Assembly: GCF_016097555.1 (NCBI RefSeq)
Contig: NC_054701.1
Span: forward strand, 607,049-671,048
Source: Gigantopelta aegis
Lineage: Eukaryota; Mollusca; Gastropoda; Neomphalida; Peltospiridae
Reading direction: 5' to 3'
Length of the DNA: 64,000 bases
The notes under the pieces were generated by a model that searched no databases, was not told where the DNA came from, and saw only the letters and a program-made list of their open reading frames with translations. This document shows, one piece after another, positions 33,841-46,774 of this stretch. A program made the translations under genes and the position numbers. The stretch's first letter is position 1, and every line of letters starts with the position of its first letter.

Positions 33841-36800
33841 ACAGACCGACAAGGTGTCAAGAGCCAACACAGTGTCAAGAACCAACACTAAACAAATTAC
33901 CGACAAGGTGTCAAAAAGAGCCGACACTAAACAACAGACCGACAAGGTGTCAAGAGCCGATACTAAACAACAGACCGACAAGGTGTCAAGAGCCGATACT
34001 AAACAACAGACCGACAAGGTGTCAAGAGCCGAAACTAAACAACAGACCGACAAGGTGTCAAGAGCCAATACTAAACAACAGACCAACAAGGTGTCAAGAG
34101 CTGATACTAAACAACAGACCGATACTAAACAACAGACCGACAAGGTGTCAAGAGCCAATACTAAACAACAGACCGATACTAAAGAACAGACTGACAAGGT
34201 GTCAAGAGCCGATACTAAACAACAGACCGACAAGGTGTCAAGAGCCGATACTAAACAACAGACCGACAAGGTGTCAAGAGCCGAAACTAAACAACAGACC
34301 GACAAGGTGTCAAGAGCTGATACTAAACAACAGACTGACAAGGTGTCAAGAGCCGATACTAAACAACAGACCGACAAGGTGTCAAGTGCTGAAACTAAAC
34401 AACAGACCGACAAGGTGTCAAGAGCCGATACTAAACAACAGACCGACAAGGTGTCAAGAGCCGAAACTAAACAACAGACCGACAAGATGTCAAGAGCCGA
34501 TACTAAACAACAGACCGACAAGGTGTCAAGAGCCGATACTAAACAACAGACCGACAAGGTGTCAAGAGCCGAAACTAAACAACAGACCGACAAGGTGTCA
34601 AGAGCCGATACTAAACAACAGACCGACAAGGTGTCAAGAGCCGAAACTAAACAACAGACCGACAAGGTGTCAAGAGCCGATACTAAACAACAGACCGACA
34701 AGGTGTCAAGAGCCGAAACTAAACAACAGACCGACAAGGTGTCAAGAGCCGATACTAAACAACAGACCGACAAGGTGTCAAGAGCCCAGACTGACAAGGT
34801 GTCAAAAGAGCCGAAACTAAACAACAGACTGACAAGGTGTCAAGAGCCGATACTAAACAACAGACCGACAAGGTGTCAAGAGCCGATACTAAACAACAGA
34901 CTGACAAGGTGTCAAAAGAGCCGACACTAAACAACAGACTGACAAGGTGTCAAGAGCCGATACTAAACAACAAACTGACAAGGTGTCAAAAGAGCCGAAA
35001 CTAAACAACAGACCGACAAGGTGTCAAGAGCCGACACTAAACAACAGACCGACAAGGTGTCAAGAACCGACTCTAAACAAAAGATGGACAAGCTGTCAAG
35101 AGCCGACACTAAACAACAGACGGACAAGGTGTCAAGATCCAACACTAAACAAAAGACGGACAAGGTATTCAAGAGCCGACACTAAACAACAGACAGACAA
35201 GGTGTCAAGAGCCGACACTAAACAACAGACTGACAAGGTGTCAACACTAAACAACAGACTGACAAGGTGTCAAGAGCCAATACTAAACAACAGACTGACA
35301 AGGTGTCAAGAGCCGATACTAAACAACAGACTGACAAGGTGTCAAAAGAGCCGACACTAAACAACAGACTGACAAGGTGTCAAAAGAGCCGATACTAAAC
35401 AACAGACTGACAAGGTGTCAAGAGCCGATACTAAACAACAGACTGACAAGGTGTCAAGAGCCGATACTAAACAACAGACTGACAAGGTGTCAAAAGAGCC
35501 GACACTAAACAACAGACTGACAAGATGTCAATAGCCGACACTAAACAACAGACTGACAAGGTGTCAAAAGAGCCGAAACTAAACAACAGACCGACAAGGT
35601 GTCAAAAGAGCCGATACTAAACAACAGACTGACAAGGTGTCAAGAGCCGATACTAAACAACAGACCGACAAGGTGTCAAAAGAGCCGACACTAAACAACA
35701 GACTGACAAGGTGTCAAGAGCCGATACTAAACAACAGACTGACAAGATGTCAAAAGAGCCGACACTAAACAACAGACTGACAAGGTGTCAAGAGCTGATA
35801 CTAAACAACAGACTGACAAGGTGTCAAAAGAGCCGACACTAAACAACAGACTGACAAGATGTCAATAGCCGATACTAAACAACAGACTGACAAGGTGTCA
35901 AAAGAGCCGAAACTAAACAACAGACTGACAAGGTGTCAAGAGCCGACACTAAACAACAGACCGACAAGGTGTCAAAAGAGCCAAAGCTAAACAACAGACC
36001 ACAAGGTGTCAAGAGCCGACACTAAACAACAGACGGACAAGGTGTCAAAAGCCGATACTAAACAACAGACTGACAAGGTGTCAAAAGAGCCGACACTAAA
36101 CAACAGACTGACAAGGTGTCAAGAGCCGATACTAAACAACAAACTGACAAGGTGTCAAAAGAGCCGAAACTAAACAACAGACCGACAAGGTGTCAAGAGC
36201 CGACACTAAACAACAGACCGACAAGGTGTCAAAAGAGCCAAAGCTAAACAACAGACAGACAAGGTGTCAAGAGCCGACACTAAAGAACAGACGGACAATG
36301 TGTCAAGAGCCGACACTAAACAACAGACCGACAAGGTGTCAAGAACCGACTCTAAACAAAATATGGACAAGCTGTCAAGAGCCGACACTAAACAACAGAC
36401 GGACAAGGTGTCAAGATCCGACACTAAACAAAAGACGGACAAGGTATTCAAGAGCCGACACTAAACAACAGACAGACAAGGTGTCAAGAGCCGACACTAA
36501 ACAACAGACCGACAAGGTGTCAAAAGAGCTGACACTAAACAACAGACGGACAAGGTGTCAAGGGCCGACACTAAACAACAGACCGACACTAAACAAAAGA
36601 CGGACAAGCTGTCAAGAGCCGACACTAAACAACAGACGGACAAGGTGTCAAGAGCCGACACTAAACAAAAGACGGACAAGGTGTCAAGAGCGACACTAAA
36701 CAACAGACGGACAAGGTGTCAAGAGCGACACTAAACAACAGACAGACAAGGTGTCAAAAGAGCTGACACTAAACAACAGACGGACAAGGTGTCAAAAGAG

Positions 36801-36990
36801 CTGACATTAAACAGACGGACAAGGCGTCAAAAGAGCCGACACTAAACAACAGACGGACAAGGTGTCAAGAGCTGACACTAAACAGTCGGACAAGGTGTCA
36901 AGAGTGACAGTAAACAACAGACTGACAAGGTGTCAAGAGCCGACACTAAACAACAGACCGACAAGGTGTCAAAAACTAACACTAAACACG
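33841..36990. repeat. 3.1-kb minisatellite of 36/39-bp units, about 80 copies
   Basis: The unit is ACTAAACAACAGACCGACAA + GGTGTCAAGAGCCGAT; a +3 form has GTCAAAAGAGCCG. Early units are almost pure 36-mers; after about 34.9 kb 36- and 39-mers alternate, and a block around 34.97-35.16 kb reappears at 36.2-36.4 kb. Both strands are open for more than 350 codons (plus: TKQQTDKVSRAD; minus: LDTLSVCCLVSA). No domain or leader supports translation, and the array sits in a large intron. Confidence 0.96.
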
Positions 36991-37826
36991 ATGGTGTCTC
37001 GATGTCTGTTGTGTGTTTTCGGTTAGAAATCTGATTATGTACATGTTGAAATGATCAAATGATTGTTTACTTAGTTAATTGGTCTATTCTATTGGTCTAT
37101 TCTTTTAGTAGCCTCCACCTGTGATTTCTGTTTGGCAAGTATATATTTGGTGATTACCAGACAAAAAGAATACATACCTGTATTATTAACATCATAGGGT
37201 AATGTGATGCATTTTTAACAAATACGGTGTGTTATTACAGGTCCTAATATTAGTCTTTGTTTAATGGTATAGATAAATTGTAGGTACTCCAACAAATAAT
37301 CTATAACCCTTAAAATGGTAATGAAAATTATCAACTGACAGGGTTTAATACTGTAAATAATTCTGTAATACTTTTGATTAAATAGACTGTCCCACCTAAA
37401 ATCACAAATGTGACCAAACACGTAGCTCCAAAAAAAAAAGACAATTATAGATTGGTTATCATGGGTGGTAATTTTTACTCAAATGTACTACTTACTACTA
37501 GTATGCATTTTTTGCTTTTGATTTTTGCAGATAGTAAAATACAGTAACTCCATTTTGTTCTGATAATGCACATTAATATACTACCAGGACATTTATGCTG
37601 TTTTACAAGTCAGGTTGATCAAAGCGAAGCACCATGCCTTAAATTACTGCATTTGTTTACACTGTGTATACTGATGCCACTTCCCTTCCAAGCTGGAGTA
37701 CCAGAAGCGATGAAAAAGAATCAAAATGGCTTCCCTCAGTTAGCCGGAATAGTCATGGGTTTTTATTAATTCTAAAATGACACGTTTTTCATTTGTAAAA
37801 ATGTCAGTATGTGCTGGTTGACCAGG
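36991..37826. other. Intronic DNA between two arrays
   Basis: No gene, repeat or splice-flanked exon recognised. Confidence 0.45.
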
Positions 37827-39175
37827 AATGAATGTTTTCAACATGTGAGGCTCATATTTGACCTAATTATCCCCTTAAAGTTTGTATTATGCACTAGTAA
37901 ATGATATTAACGTGTGGTCAGATTAGAATGTTTTCAACATGTGAGGCTCATATTTGACCTAATTATCCCCTTAAAGTTTGTATTATGCACTAGTAAATGA
38001 TATTAACGTGTGGTCAGATTAGAATGTTTTCAACATGTGAGGCTCATATTTGACCTAATTATCCCCTTAAAGTTTGTATTATGCACTAGTAAATGATATT
38101 AACGTGTGGTCAGATTAGAATGTTTTCAACATGTGAGGCTCATATTTGACCTAATTATCCCCTTAAAGTTTGTATTATGCACTAGTAAATGATATTAACG
38201 TGTGGTCAGATTAGAATGTTTTCAACATGTGAGGCTCATATTTGACCTAATTATCCCCTTAAAGTTTGTATTATGCACTAGTAAATGATATTAACGTGTG
38301 GTCAGATTAGAATGTTTTCAACATGTGAGGCTCATATTTGACCTAATTATCCCCTTAAAGTTTGTATTATGCACTAGTAAATGATATTAACGTGTGGTCA
38401 GATTAGAATGTTTTCAACATGTGAGGCTCATATTTGACCTAATTATCCCCTTAAAGTTTGTATTATGCACTAGTAAATGATATTAACGTGTGGTCAGATT
38501 AGAATGTTTTCAACATGTGAGGCTCATATTTGACCTAATTATCCCCTTAAAGTTTGTATTATGCACTAGTAAATGATATTAACGTGTGGTCAGATTAGAA
38601 TGTTTTCAACATGTGAGGCTCATATTTGACCTAATTATCCCCTTAAAGTTTGTATTATGCACTAGTAAATGATATTAACGTGTGGTCAGATTAGAATGTT
38701 TTCAACATGTGAGGCTCATATTTGACCTAATTATCCCCTTAAAGTTTGTATTATGCACTAGTAAATGATATTAACGTGTGGTCAGATTAGAATGTTTTCA
38801 ACATGTGAGGCTCATATTTGACCTAATTATCCCCTTAAAGTTTGTATTATGCACTAGTAAATGATATTAACGTGTGGTCAGATTAGAATGTTTTCAACAT
38901 GTGAGGCTCATATTTGACCTAATTATCCCCTTAAAGTTTGTATTATGCACTAGTAAATGATATTAACGTGTGGTCAGATTAGACTGTTTTCAACATGTGA
39001 GGCTCATATTTGACCTAATTATCCCCTTAAAGTTTGTATTATGCACTAGTAAACGATATTAACGTGTGGTCAGATTAGAATGTTTTCAACATGTGAGGCT
39101 CATATTTGACCTAATTATCCCCTTAAAGTTTGTATTATGCACTAGTAAACGATATTAACGTGTGGTCAGATTAGA
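37827..39175. repeat. 96-bp array, about 14 nearly identical copies
   Basis: The unit contains GAATGTTTTCAACATGTGAG, TTATCCCCTTAAAGTTTG and GATATTAACGTGTGGTCAGA. Copies are almost identical, which points to recent amplification or homogenisation. Confidence 0.96.
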
Positions 39176-39915
39176 ATGTTTTCAACATGTGAGGCTCATA
39201 TTTGACCTAATTATCCCCTTAAAGTTTGTATTATGCACTAGTAAATGATATTAAAGTTTGTATTATGCACTAGTAAACGATATTAAAGTTTGTATTATGC
39301 ACTAGTAAACGATATTAAAGTTTGTATTATGCACTAGTAAACGATATTAAAGTTTGTATTATGCACTAGTAAACGATATTAAAGTTTGTATTATGCACTA
39401 GTAAATGATATTAAAGTTTGTATTATGCACTAGTAAATGATATTAAAGTTTGTATTATGCACTAGTAAACGATATTAAAGTTTGTATTATGCACTAGTAA
39501 ACGATATTAAAGTTTGTATTATGCACTAGTAAATGATATTAAAGTTTGTATTATGCACTAGTAAACGATATTAAAGTTTGTATTATGCACTAGTAAATGA
39601 TATTAAAGTTTGTATTATGCACTAGTAAACGATATTAAAGTTTGTATTATGCACTAGTAAATGATATTAAAGTTTGTATTATGCACTAGTAAACGATATT
39701 AAAGTTTGTATTATGCACTAGTAAATGATATTAAAGTTTGTATTATGCACTAGTAAATGATATTAAAGTTTGTATTATGCACTAGTAAACGATATTAAAG
39801 TTTGTATTATGCACTAGTAAATGATATTAAAGTTTGTATTATGCACTAGTAAACGATATTAAAGTTTGTATTATGCACTAGTAAATGATATTAACGTGTG
39901 GTCAGATTAGAATGT
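39176..39915. repeat. 32-bp array derived from the 96-bp unit
   Basis: About 20 copies of AAAGTTTGTATTATGCACTA + GTAAAYGATATT, with a T/C variant at one site. Exactly this segment lies within each 96-bp unit. One partial 96-bp-type end closes the array at 39890-39915. Confidence 0.95.
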
Positions 39916-39999
39916 GTACCATATTTATTACAATTTTAGTTTCGTTTGTATTATGCACTAGTAAACGATGTTAAAGGGTGTATACTACCAAATCAACAT

Positions 40000-40445
40000 C
40001 CCATAGACGACAATAGTAACATATGTGGCTAAAACTCCTACCTGCAGCATATCAATCAACATAAACACCACGGATATAAATACTACCACCCCTAACCCTT
40101 AATCAGAAAAAATTGGGGGTCAAGCTGCACAAAATGCAAGTACTTTTTTTCTACAGGTACCCCATACATGTTTCAAGCACAAGGTTACTTGACATAGTGG
40201 TACTAGATGAAATAAAATTGCACACATTTTTGGCCCAGATGAAGCTAATTATTCATGTTGGTTGTACGAATAATTAGCTTCATCTGGGCCAAAAATGTGT
40301 GCAATTTTATTTCATCTAGTACCACTATGTCAAGTAACCTTGTGCTTGAAACATGAAAACTCACATTTTCCACCAATCACAGAACTTGTGGTGTTCACTT
40401 CTCTATCAAAGTTGGGTGCACCTCGAACTTTGACCCAGCCGGAAG
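40000..40445 (-). repeat. Dispersed repeat family R1, copy with internal palindrome
   Basis: Inverted relative to 55380-55830: shared GTACCCCATACATG, AAAATTGCACACATTTTTGG and, at the end, CTTCTCTATCAAAGTTGGGT through TTTGACCCAGCCGG. A perfect palindrome (40167-40355) sits in the middle. Confidence 0.7.
40167..40355. repeat. Perfect palindrome, 88-bp arms, 13-nt loop
   Basis: Left arm 40167-40254, right arm 40268-40355, with no mismatch found by eye. The loop (ATGTTGGTTGTAC) is the complement of the GTACAACCAACAC-like block that follows in the related copy at 55.5 kb (there reading as GTTGGTTGT). It is therefore an inverted duplication made within an R1 repeat. Confidence 0.95.
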
Positions 40446-40731
40446 TTTTTGATTTAGTACTACCTAAAGTGTGATGAGATTAGAGTGTGTATGGTATTTA
40501 TTAAAATTTTAGTTGTCTTTTTGTATTATGCACAGAACGTTAAGAGTGGTCAGATTACACTGTGTACCATATTGATTCAAATTCAAGTTGTGTTTGTATT
40601 ATGCACTAGTAAACAATGCTAAAATGTGGTTAGATTGCACATTTTAAGCCAAGCTTTAAAAAACCCAACAAAACATCTAAAAATATAATGCAGATGCAGA
40701 TACAGCAGTAAATTATGCATTTTTTCATTAC

Positions 40732-40827
40732 CTGAACTAAGATAAATCGGGCAGCAATGAATGGTACTGCCATTTCAAACAGATAAAATACACCAACAAA
40801 GAAATCGCCAAGATCTTTTCTGAAGAA
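40732..40827 (-). CDS. TLCD3-like: TLCD3/FAM57-type protein, internal coding exon
   Basis: 96 nt, phase 0 at both ends. The acceptor is TTTTATTTTCAG, the donor CAG|GTAATG (minus strand). It encodes 32 residues with [20 protein letters not shown] and ends RFILVQ. From memory, vertebrate TLCD3A has [20 protein letters not shown] and ILIQLK at the same place, so this exon and the one at 27902-28177 join in frame exactly at the conserved LIQ/VQ|LK boundary. It forms part of the TLC-domain membrane bundle. Confidence 0.88.
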
Positions 40828-41064
40828 CTGAAAATAAAAATGTATTATTTAGGCCATGGGCTACATACATGAGGTTGTATGCATTATGGTTTTAGAAGAA
40901 CTGATATGTCGTGAACATCAAACTGACTGGTAACACTGAACAAACTGGGCTCCACCACTCATTCATCACCAGGCTTTGGGGCTACCCTAAAAAATGCTGG
41001 GTTTTTCATTCACTTCAGGCACCCTCTAATTTGTTTGCAGCAAAACACTCACATGTGTGTCAAT

Positions 41065-43080
41065 GGCATGTATTAAACCAAAGCTTATGATATACTGGAC
41101 CAAATGGCATGTATTGATTATGTATTAAACTAAAGCTTATGATATACTGGACCAAATGGCATGTATTGATTATGTATTAAACCAAATGGCATGTATTAAT
41201 TATGTATTAAACCAAAGCTTATGATCAACTGGACCAAATGGCATGTATTGATTATGTATTAAACCAAAGCTTATGGTATACTGGACCAAATGGCATGTAT
41301 TGATTATGTATTAAACCAAAGCTTATGATATACTGGACCAAATGGCATGTATTGATTATGTATTAAACCAAATGGCATGTATTAATTATGTATTAAACCA
41401 AAGCTTATGATCAACTGGACCAAATGGCATGTATTGATTATGTATTAAACCAAAGCTTATGATATACTGGACCAAATGGCATGTATTGATTATGAATTAA
41501 ACCAAATGGCATGTATTAATTATGTATTAAACCAAAGCTTATGATATACTGGACCAAATGGCATGTATTGATTATGAATTAAACCAAAGCTTATGATATA
41601 CTGGACCAAATGGCATGTATTGATTATGTATTAAACCAAATGGCATGTATTAATTATGTATTAAACCAAATGGCATGTATTGATTATGTATTAAACCAAA
41701 TGGCATGTATTAATTATGTATTAAACCAAAGCTTATGATCAACTGGACCAAATGGCATGTATTGATTATGTATTAAACCAAAGCTTATGGTATACTGGAC
41801 CAAATGGCATGTATTGATTATGTATTAAACCAAATGGCATGTATTAATTATGTATTAAACCAAAGCTTATGATCAACTGGACCAAATGGCATGTATTGAT
41901 TATGTATTAAACCAAAGCTTATGGTATACTGGACCAAATGGCATGTATTGATTATGTATTAAACCAAATGGCATGTATTGATTATGTATTAAACCAAAGC
42001 TTATGGTATACTGGACCAAATGGCATGTATTGATTATGTATTAAACCAAAGCTTATGATATACTGGACCAAATGGCATGTATTGATTATGCATTAAACCA
42101 AAGCTTATGATATACTGGACCAAATGGCATGTATTGATTATGTATTAAACCAAATGGCATGTATTAATTATGTATTAAACCAAATGGCATGTATTGATTA
42201 TGTATTAAACCAAATGGCATGTATTGATTATGTATTAAACCAAATGGCATGTATTGATTATGTATTAAACTAAAGCTTATGATATACTGGACCAAATGGC
42301 ATGTATATTGATTATGCATTAAACCAAAGCTTATGATATACTGGACCAAATGGCATGTATTGATTATGCATTAAACCAAAGCTTATGGTATACTGGACCA
42401 AATGGCATGTATTGATTATGTATTAAACCAAAGCTTATGATATACTGGACCAAATGGCATGTATTGATTATGTATTAAACCAAATGGCATGTATTGATTA
42501 TGTATTAAACCAAAGCTTATGGTATACTGGACCAAATGGCATGTATTGATTATGTATTAAACCAAAGCTTATGATATACTGGACCAAATGGCATGTATTG
42601 ATTATGCATTAAACCAAAGCTTATGATATACTGGACCAAATGGCATGTATTGATTATGTATTAAACCAAATGGCATGTATTAATTATGTATTAAACCAAA
42701 TGGCATGTATTGATTATGTATTAAACCAAATGGCATGTATTGATTATGTATTAAACTAAAGCTTATGATATACTGGACCAAATGGCATGTATTGATTATG
42801 TATTAAACCAAATGGCATGTATTGATTATGTATTAAACTAAAGCTTATGATATACTGGACCAAATGGCATGTATTGATTATGCATTAAACCAAAGCTTAT
42901 GATATACTGGACCAAATGGCATGTATGGATTATGTATTAAACCAAAGCTTATGATATAGTAGACCAAATGGCATGTATTGATTATGTATTAAACTAAAGC
43001 TTATGATATACTGGACCAAATGGCATGTATTGATTATGCATTAAACCAAAGCTTATGATATACTGGACCAAATGGCATGC
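41065..43080. repeat. 2-kb array mixing 52-bp and 30-bp units
   Basis: Long unit: ACCAAAGCTTATGATATACT + GGACCAAATGGCATGTATTGATTATGTATTAA in part. Short unit lacks the AAGCTTATGATATACTGGACCA block. The two alternate irregularly, with GATCAACTGG and GGTATACTGG variants and TTAATT/TTGATT differences. Confidence 0.95.
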
Positions 43081-43194
43081 TTTAATGTTGGATATCCATT
43101 AAAAATCCATGACTTAGTCAACATTAAGTGACCATACCATAATTTCCCTTCCGGCTTCAAATAAAATATCCTAACTTTATCCTATTTTCTTTTT

Positions 43195-43880
43195 TACAGT
43201 AACACATCCAATGTCTGTCACCTGCCTCTTCGGTGACCACGTGTGGTGCCACCGTTAATGAAATGTCACATAGTAAAACAGGCGCAATGGTGTACACATG
43301 GTACAAACTGGGGGAATCGTTGATTGTCTTGTGTAATGTTTACTGACGAGTCCAGATTTATTCTGGACTTCTTGGATAGGTGTGGTCACGTTTGGCGACG
43401 TCTCAGTGAATGCCAAGTAAATGTCAACCTCAAGCCATACAAGAGATTTGGTGGTGGTTCAGTTATGATGTGTTGTGGCATCACTATGACTGATAGAACA
43501 CCACTCCGTATTTTTTAGAGGGTGACTGGTCAGTACTACCAGGATAACATACTGCCACCGATTGTTGTCGATGGTTTGTGTTTCAAGATGACAATGCCCA
43601 TGGTGCACATATCATAAATGACTACTGTCAGCAGCAAAACGTTACCAGAATGCCATGGCCAGCAATGAGCCCTGAACTTTCCCCCATAGAGCACGTCTGC
43701 GACATGATTGGGAGACGTGCAAAGTGACGTTAGTGGCTGCTGGCTACTTCAGTTGAACTTGGCCAGGCGCTGCAAGAGTGGGATAGACTTCCTCTACTTG
43801 TCATTGGGAGATTGATACGTAGCATGCCATATCAAATAAACAAATACTTGACGAATCATGGGGGTATTACCCATTACTGA
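43195..43880 (+). pseudogene. Decayed Tc1-like transposase, second family
   Basis: Recognisable pieces: VMFTDESRFILDF (first catalytic Asp, 43330-43370), VWRRLSECQ, FGGGSVMMCCGI, then in another frame FQDDNAHGAHI (second Asp, about 43585) and SPIEHVCDMIGRRAK (Glu), ending with a relic that reads NKYLTNHGGITHY. At least one frameshift and several stops are present, and the N-terminal half is gone or unrecognisable. The sequence differs from the 14-kb copy, so it belongs to another, older Tc1 family. Confidence 0.75.
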
Positions 43881-44054
43881 TCAAAAGACATGAATGTTCA
43901 ATTTCCACGTAATCCTATTTTGTTTCAAGGTCGCTTGCATCCATACAATCTGCTAGTTGTCATTTCTTCCCAATTCCTTCATTATTATCACGCATCTATT
44001 CCTAGATACTTCTTTAATTGGCTGTTATTTCCTACATTTGCCTACTTGTTTTTA

Positions 44055-44418
44055 AGACTATACTTACAATGGTGATGTTTTACACTCACAACTTACAGTG
44101 ATGATGTTTTACACTTACAGTGATGATGTTTCACACTTACAGTGGTGATGTTTTACACGTACAGTGACGATGTTTTACACGTACAGTGACGATGTTTTAC
44201 ACGTACAGTGGTGATGTTTTACAATTACAGTGACGATGTTTTACACATACAGTGACGATGTTTTACACGTACAGTGACAATGTTTTTCACGTACAGTGAT
44301 GATGTTTTACACTTACAGTGAAGATGATTTACATTTACAGTGGTCATGTTTTACACTTACAGTGGTCATGTTTTACACTTACAGTGACAATGTTTTATAT
44401 TTACAGTGGTCATGTTTT
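44055..44418. repeat. 22-bp minisatellite next to the gap
   Basis: Units of GATGTTTTACACTTACAGTG type with ACGTAC/ACTTAC and GTGAC/GTGGT variants; at least 16 copies before the Ns begin. Confidence 0.93.
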
Positions 44419-44618
44419 NNNNNNNNNNNNNNNNNNNNNNNNNNNNNNNNNNNNNNNNNNNNNNNNNNNNNNNNNNNNNNNNNNNNNNNNNNNNNNNNNN
44501 NNNNNNNNNNNNNNNNNNNNNNNNNNNNNNNNNNNNNNNNNNNNNNNNNNNNNNNNNNNNNNNNNNNNNNNNNNNNNNNNNNNNNNNNNNNNNNNNNNNN
44601 NNNNNNNNNNNNNNNNNN
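44419..44618. other. Assembly gap, 200 N
   Basis: Exactly 200 Ns, the size of an arbitrary placeholder. It separates two unrelated arrays, so its real length is unknown. Confidence 0.98.
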
Positions 44619-45486
44619 GGCGTCTACCGATGTACCCAACCAAGCTGTACTGCCCGGTAGACGGCCCGGCATCGACCGAAGTACCCAATCAAGCTGTACT
44701 ACCCAGTAGACAGTCCGGGCCCTTTGGCGTCGACCGATGTACCCAATCAAGCTGTACTGCCCGGTAGACGGTCCGGGCTGTGCGGCGTCAACCAATGTAC
44801 CCAATCAAGCTGTACTGCCCAGTAGACTGTCCGTGCGGTACAGTGTCTACCGATACACCCAATCAATCAAGCTGTACTGCCCAGTAGACGGTTCGGGCTA
44901 TGCGGCGTCGACCGATGTACCCAATCAAGCTGTACTGCCCACTAGATGGTCCGGGCGCTGTGGCATCGACCAATGTACCCAATCACGGGCGGAGTGGCGT
45001 CTACCGATGTACCCAACCAAGCTGTACTGCCCGGTAGACGGTCCGGGCGGTGCGGTGTCGACCGAAGTACCTAATCAAGCTGTACTGCCCGGTACACGGT
45101 CCGGGTGGTGCAACGTCGACCGATGTACCCAATCTAGCTGTACTGCCCGGTAGACAGTCCGGGCAGTGCATCATCGACCGATGTACCCAATCAAGCTGTG
45201 CTGTACTGCTCAGTAGACTGTCCGGGCAGTGCGACGTCGACCGATGTACGCAAAGAATCAAGCTATACTGCCCAGTAGACTGTCCGGGAAGTGCGGTGTC
45301 AACCGATGTACCCAAACAATCAAACTTTACTGCCCAGTAGAAGGTCTGGTCGCTGTGGCGTCAACCGATGTACCCAACCAAGCTGTACTGCCCGGTAGAC
45401 GGTCCGGGCGGTGCGGCGTCGACCGAAGTACCCAATCAAGCTGTACTGCCCGGTAGACGGTCCGGGTGGTGCAGCGTCAACCGATG
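44619..45486. repeat. GC-rich minisatellite of about 58-bp units
   Basis: About 15 units with GTCGACCGATGTACCCAATC, AAGCTGTACTGCCCGGTAGA and CGGTCCGGGC. It is markedly more GC-rich than its surroundings. Many point variants. Confidence 0.94.
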
Positions 45487-46774
45487 CGTTAAGTGATATT
45501 TACAAAGCACACTCGGGGTCCACGTAGTCATTTCGTAGGCTGTGTCCATGCCACAGTTACCAATAATATGAGTTGAGATCGGATTCACCCAAGATGTCGG
45601 ATGCGATAGTTGTGAAGTTTAATTTACACAATGGTATGTGTGTTGTACATTTGTAACAGAATACATCTTCGTGAACGCTGCAGTCTCTAGCTAATATAAT
45701 GATGTTTAGTAAGTGTTTATAACAGATCATCATCAGCGTTTATTTTCCCGTGAAGCATATTTCTCTGATTTTCTTACAATACAACTTTTAAAAAATAGAC
45801 GTCGGGCAGGCGCCACAAAGTCATGTGATTTCCTATGTTAGAAATTATATGCATATAAGTATTAAATTTCTAACAGCATACATAAGTTGAAAAATATAAC
45901 TTTACAGTTGCCGTTTGCGTGTATTCTCACACATCTTGGGACATATTCATTTGATTGAATACGAAAGTACAACAGATTACAAAAACAGATAGGCCCTTAA
46001 AAGGAAGTGAGCAATTTCATGAATGAACACAAATACTATGATCATTAAAAGTAACGGTTAACTGTAAACACAAAGGATGAGATACGTTTTTTAGCGATGT
46101 GTATAATATGTATTAAAACAAAAAATTAAAAGGATCTTTTTAAAAACGTGTTTCTCAATAGACATTACTTTTTTTAAATTCATACAATTTCTGAATGATA
46201 TATACATGTATATTATTTATTAACATACATTCTGTGAGAACCTTATTTGCCTTAAATCTTTGGGTCTCTTTTGCATTTTCACACAATTTAATGTTCACAG
46301 CTATGATAAGAGAAAGGCTAATTTGGCATATCTAGTAGTTTTCTTTCCCTGACATTTATTACAATATCATTCAAAGTTTACCTTGATATCAGTGCATTTC
46401 AAGTCACAAGAAAATTTGAAAACAAAACCCCACAAGATTTTGTTTAAACTTTTTTTTGGCCTGGATCTTTTTTCAACCATATTACACCACCATACGTACA
46501 TACATGTATGTATTAATATTAAATTTGTTTTATTATTATTATAAATAAATTTGTTACATGTATGTTTGGTTGTTTAGTCACTGTTCCCATTGAATTTGAT
46601 AAATCATGTCAGAAGAATTATCAATTTAAAGAAAAAACCATGAAAATTACTTTTTGGACATGAAAATGATTTGGATTTTTTCTATTCAATTTCATTTACA
46701 CAAAATAAGACATTCTTTTGGAACCTTGTGCAAATATCCACAAGTGGAGATATGCATGAAACAAGCTTGCAAAA
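45487..46774. other. Intronic DNA without a recognised feature
   Basis: No convincing exon. An exon-like minus-strand piece ending TATTATTG|GTAACTG near 45560 lacks a clear acceptor and any recognised domain. Confidence 0.4.

Larger units (their letters stand above)
28178..40731 (-). other. 12.5-kb intron of the TLCD3-like gene, filled with repeats
   Basis: Bounded by an acceptor at 28178 and a donor (GTAATG on the minus strand) at 40726-40731, both phase 0. It contains a hairpin element, SINE, a MITE-like copy, an inverted-repeat element, the 36-bp and 96/32-bp arrays and a perfect palindrome. Confidence 0.75.

Noticed and set aside
33685-36703. Frames of up to 379 codons (LDTLSVCCLVSA, TKQQTDKVSRAD)
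   Set aside because: Satellite by-product on both strands in an intron; no leader, domain or splice support.
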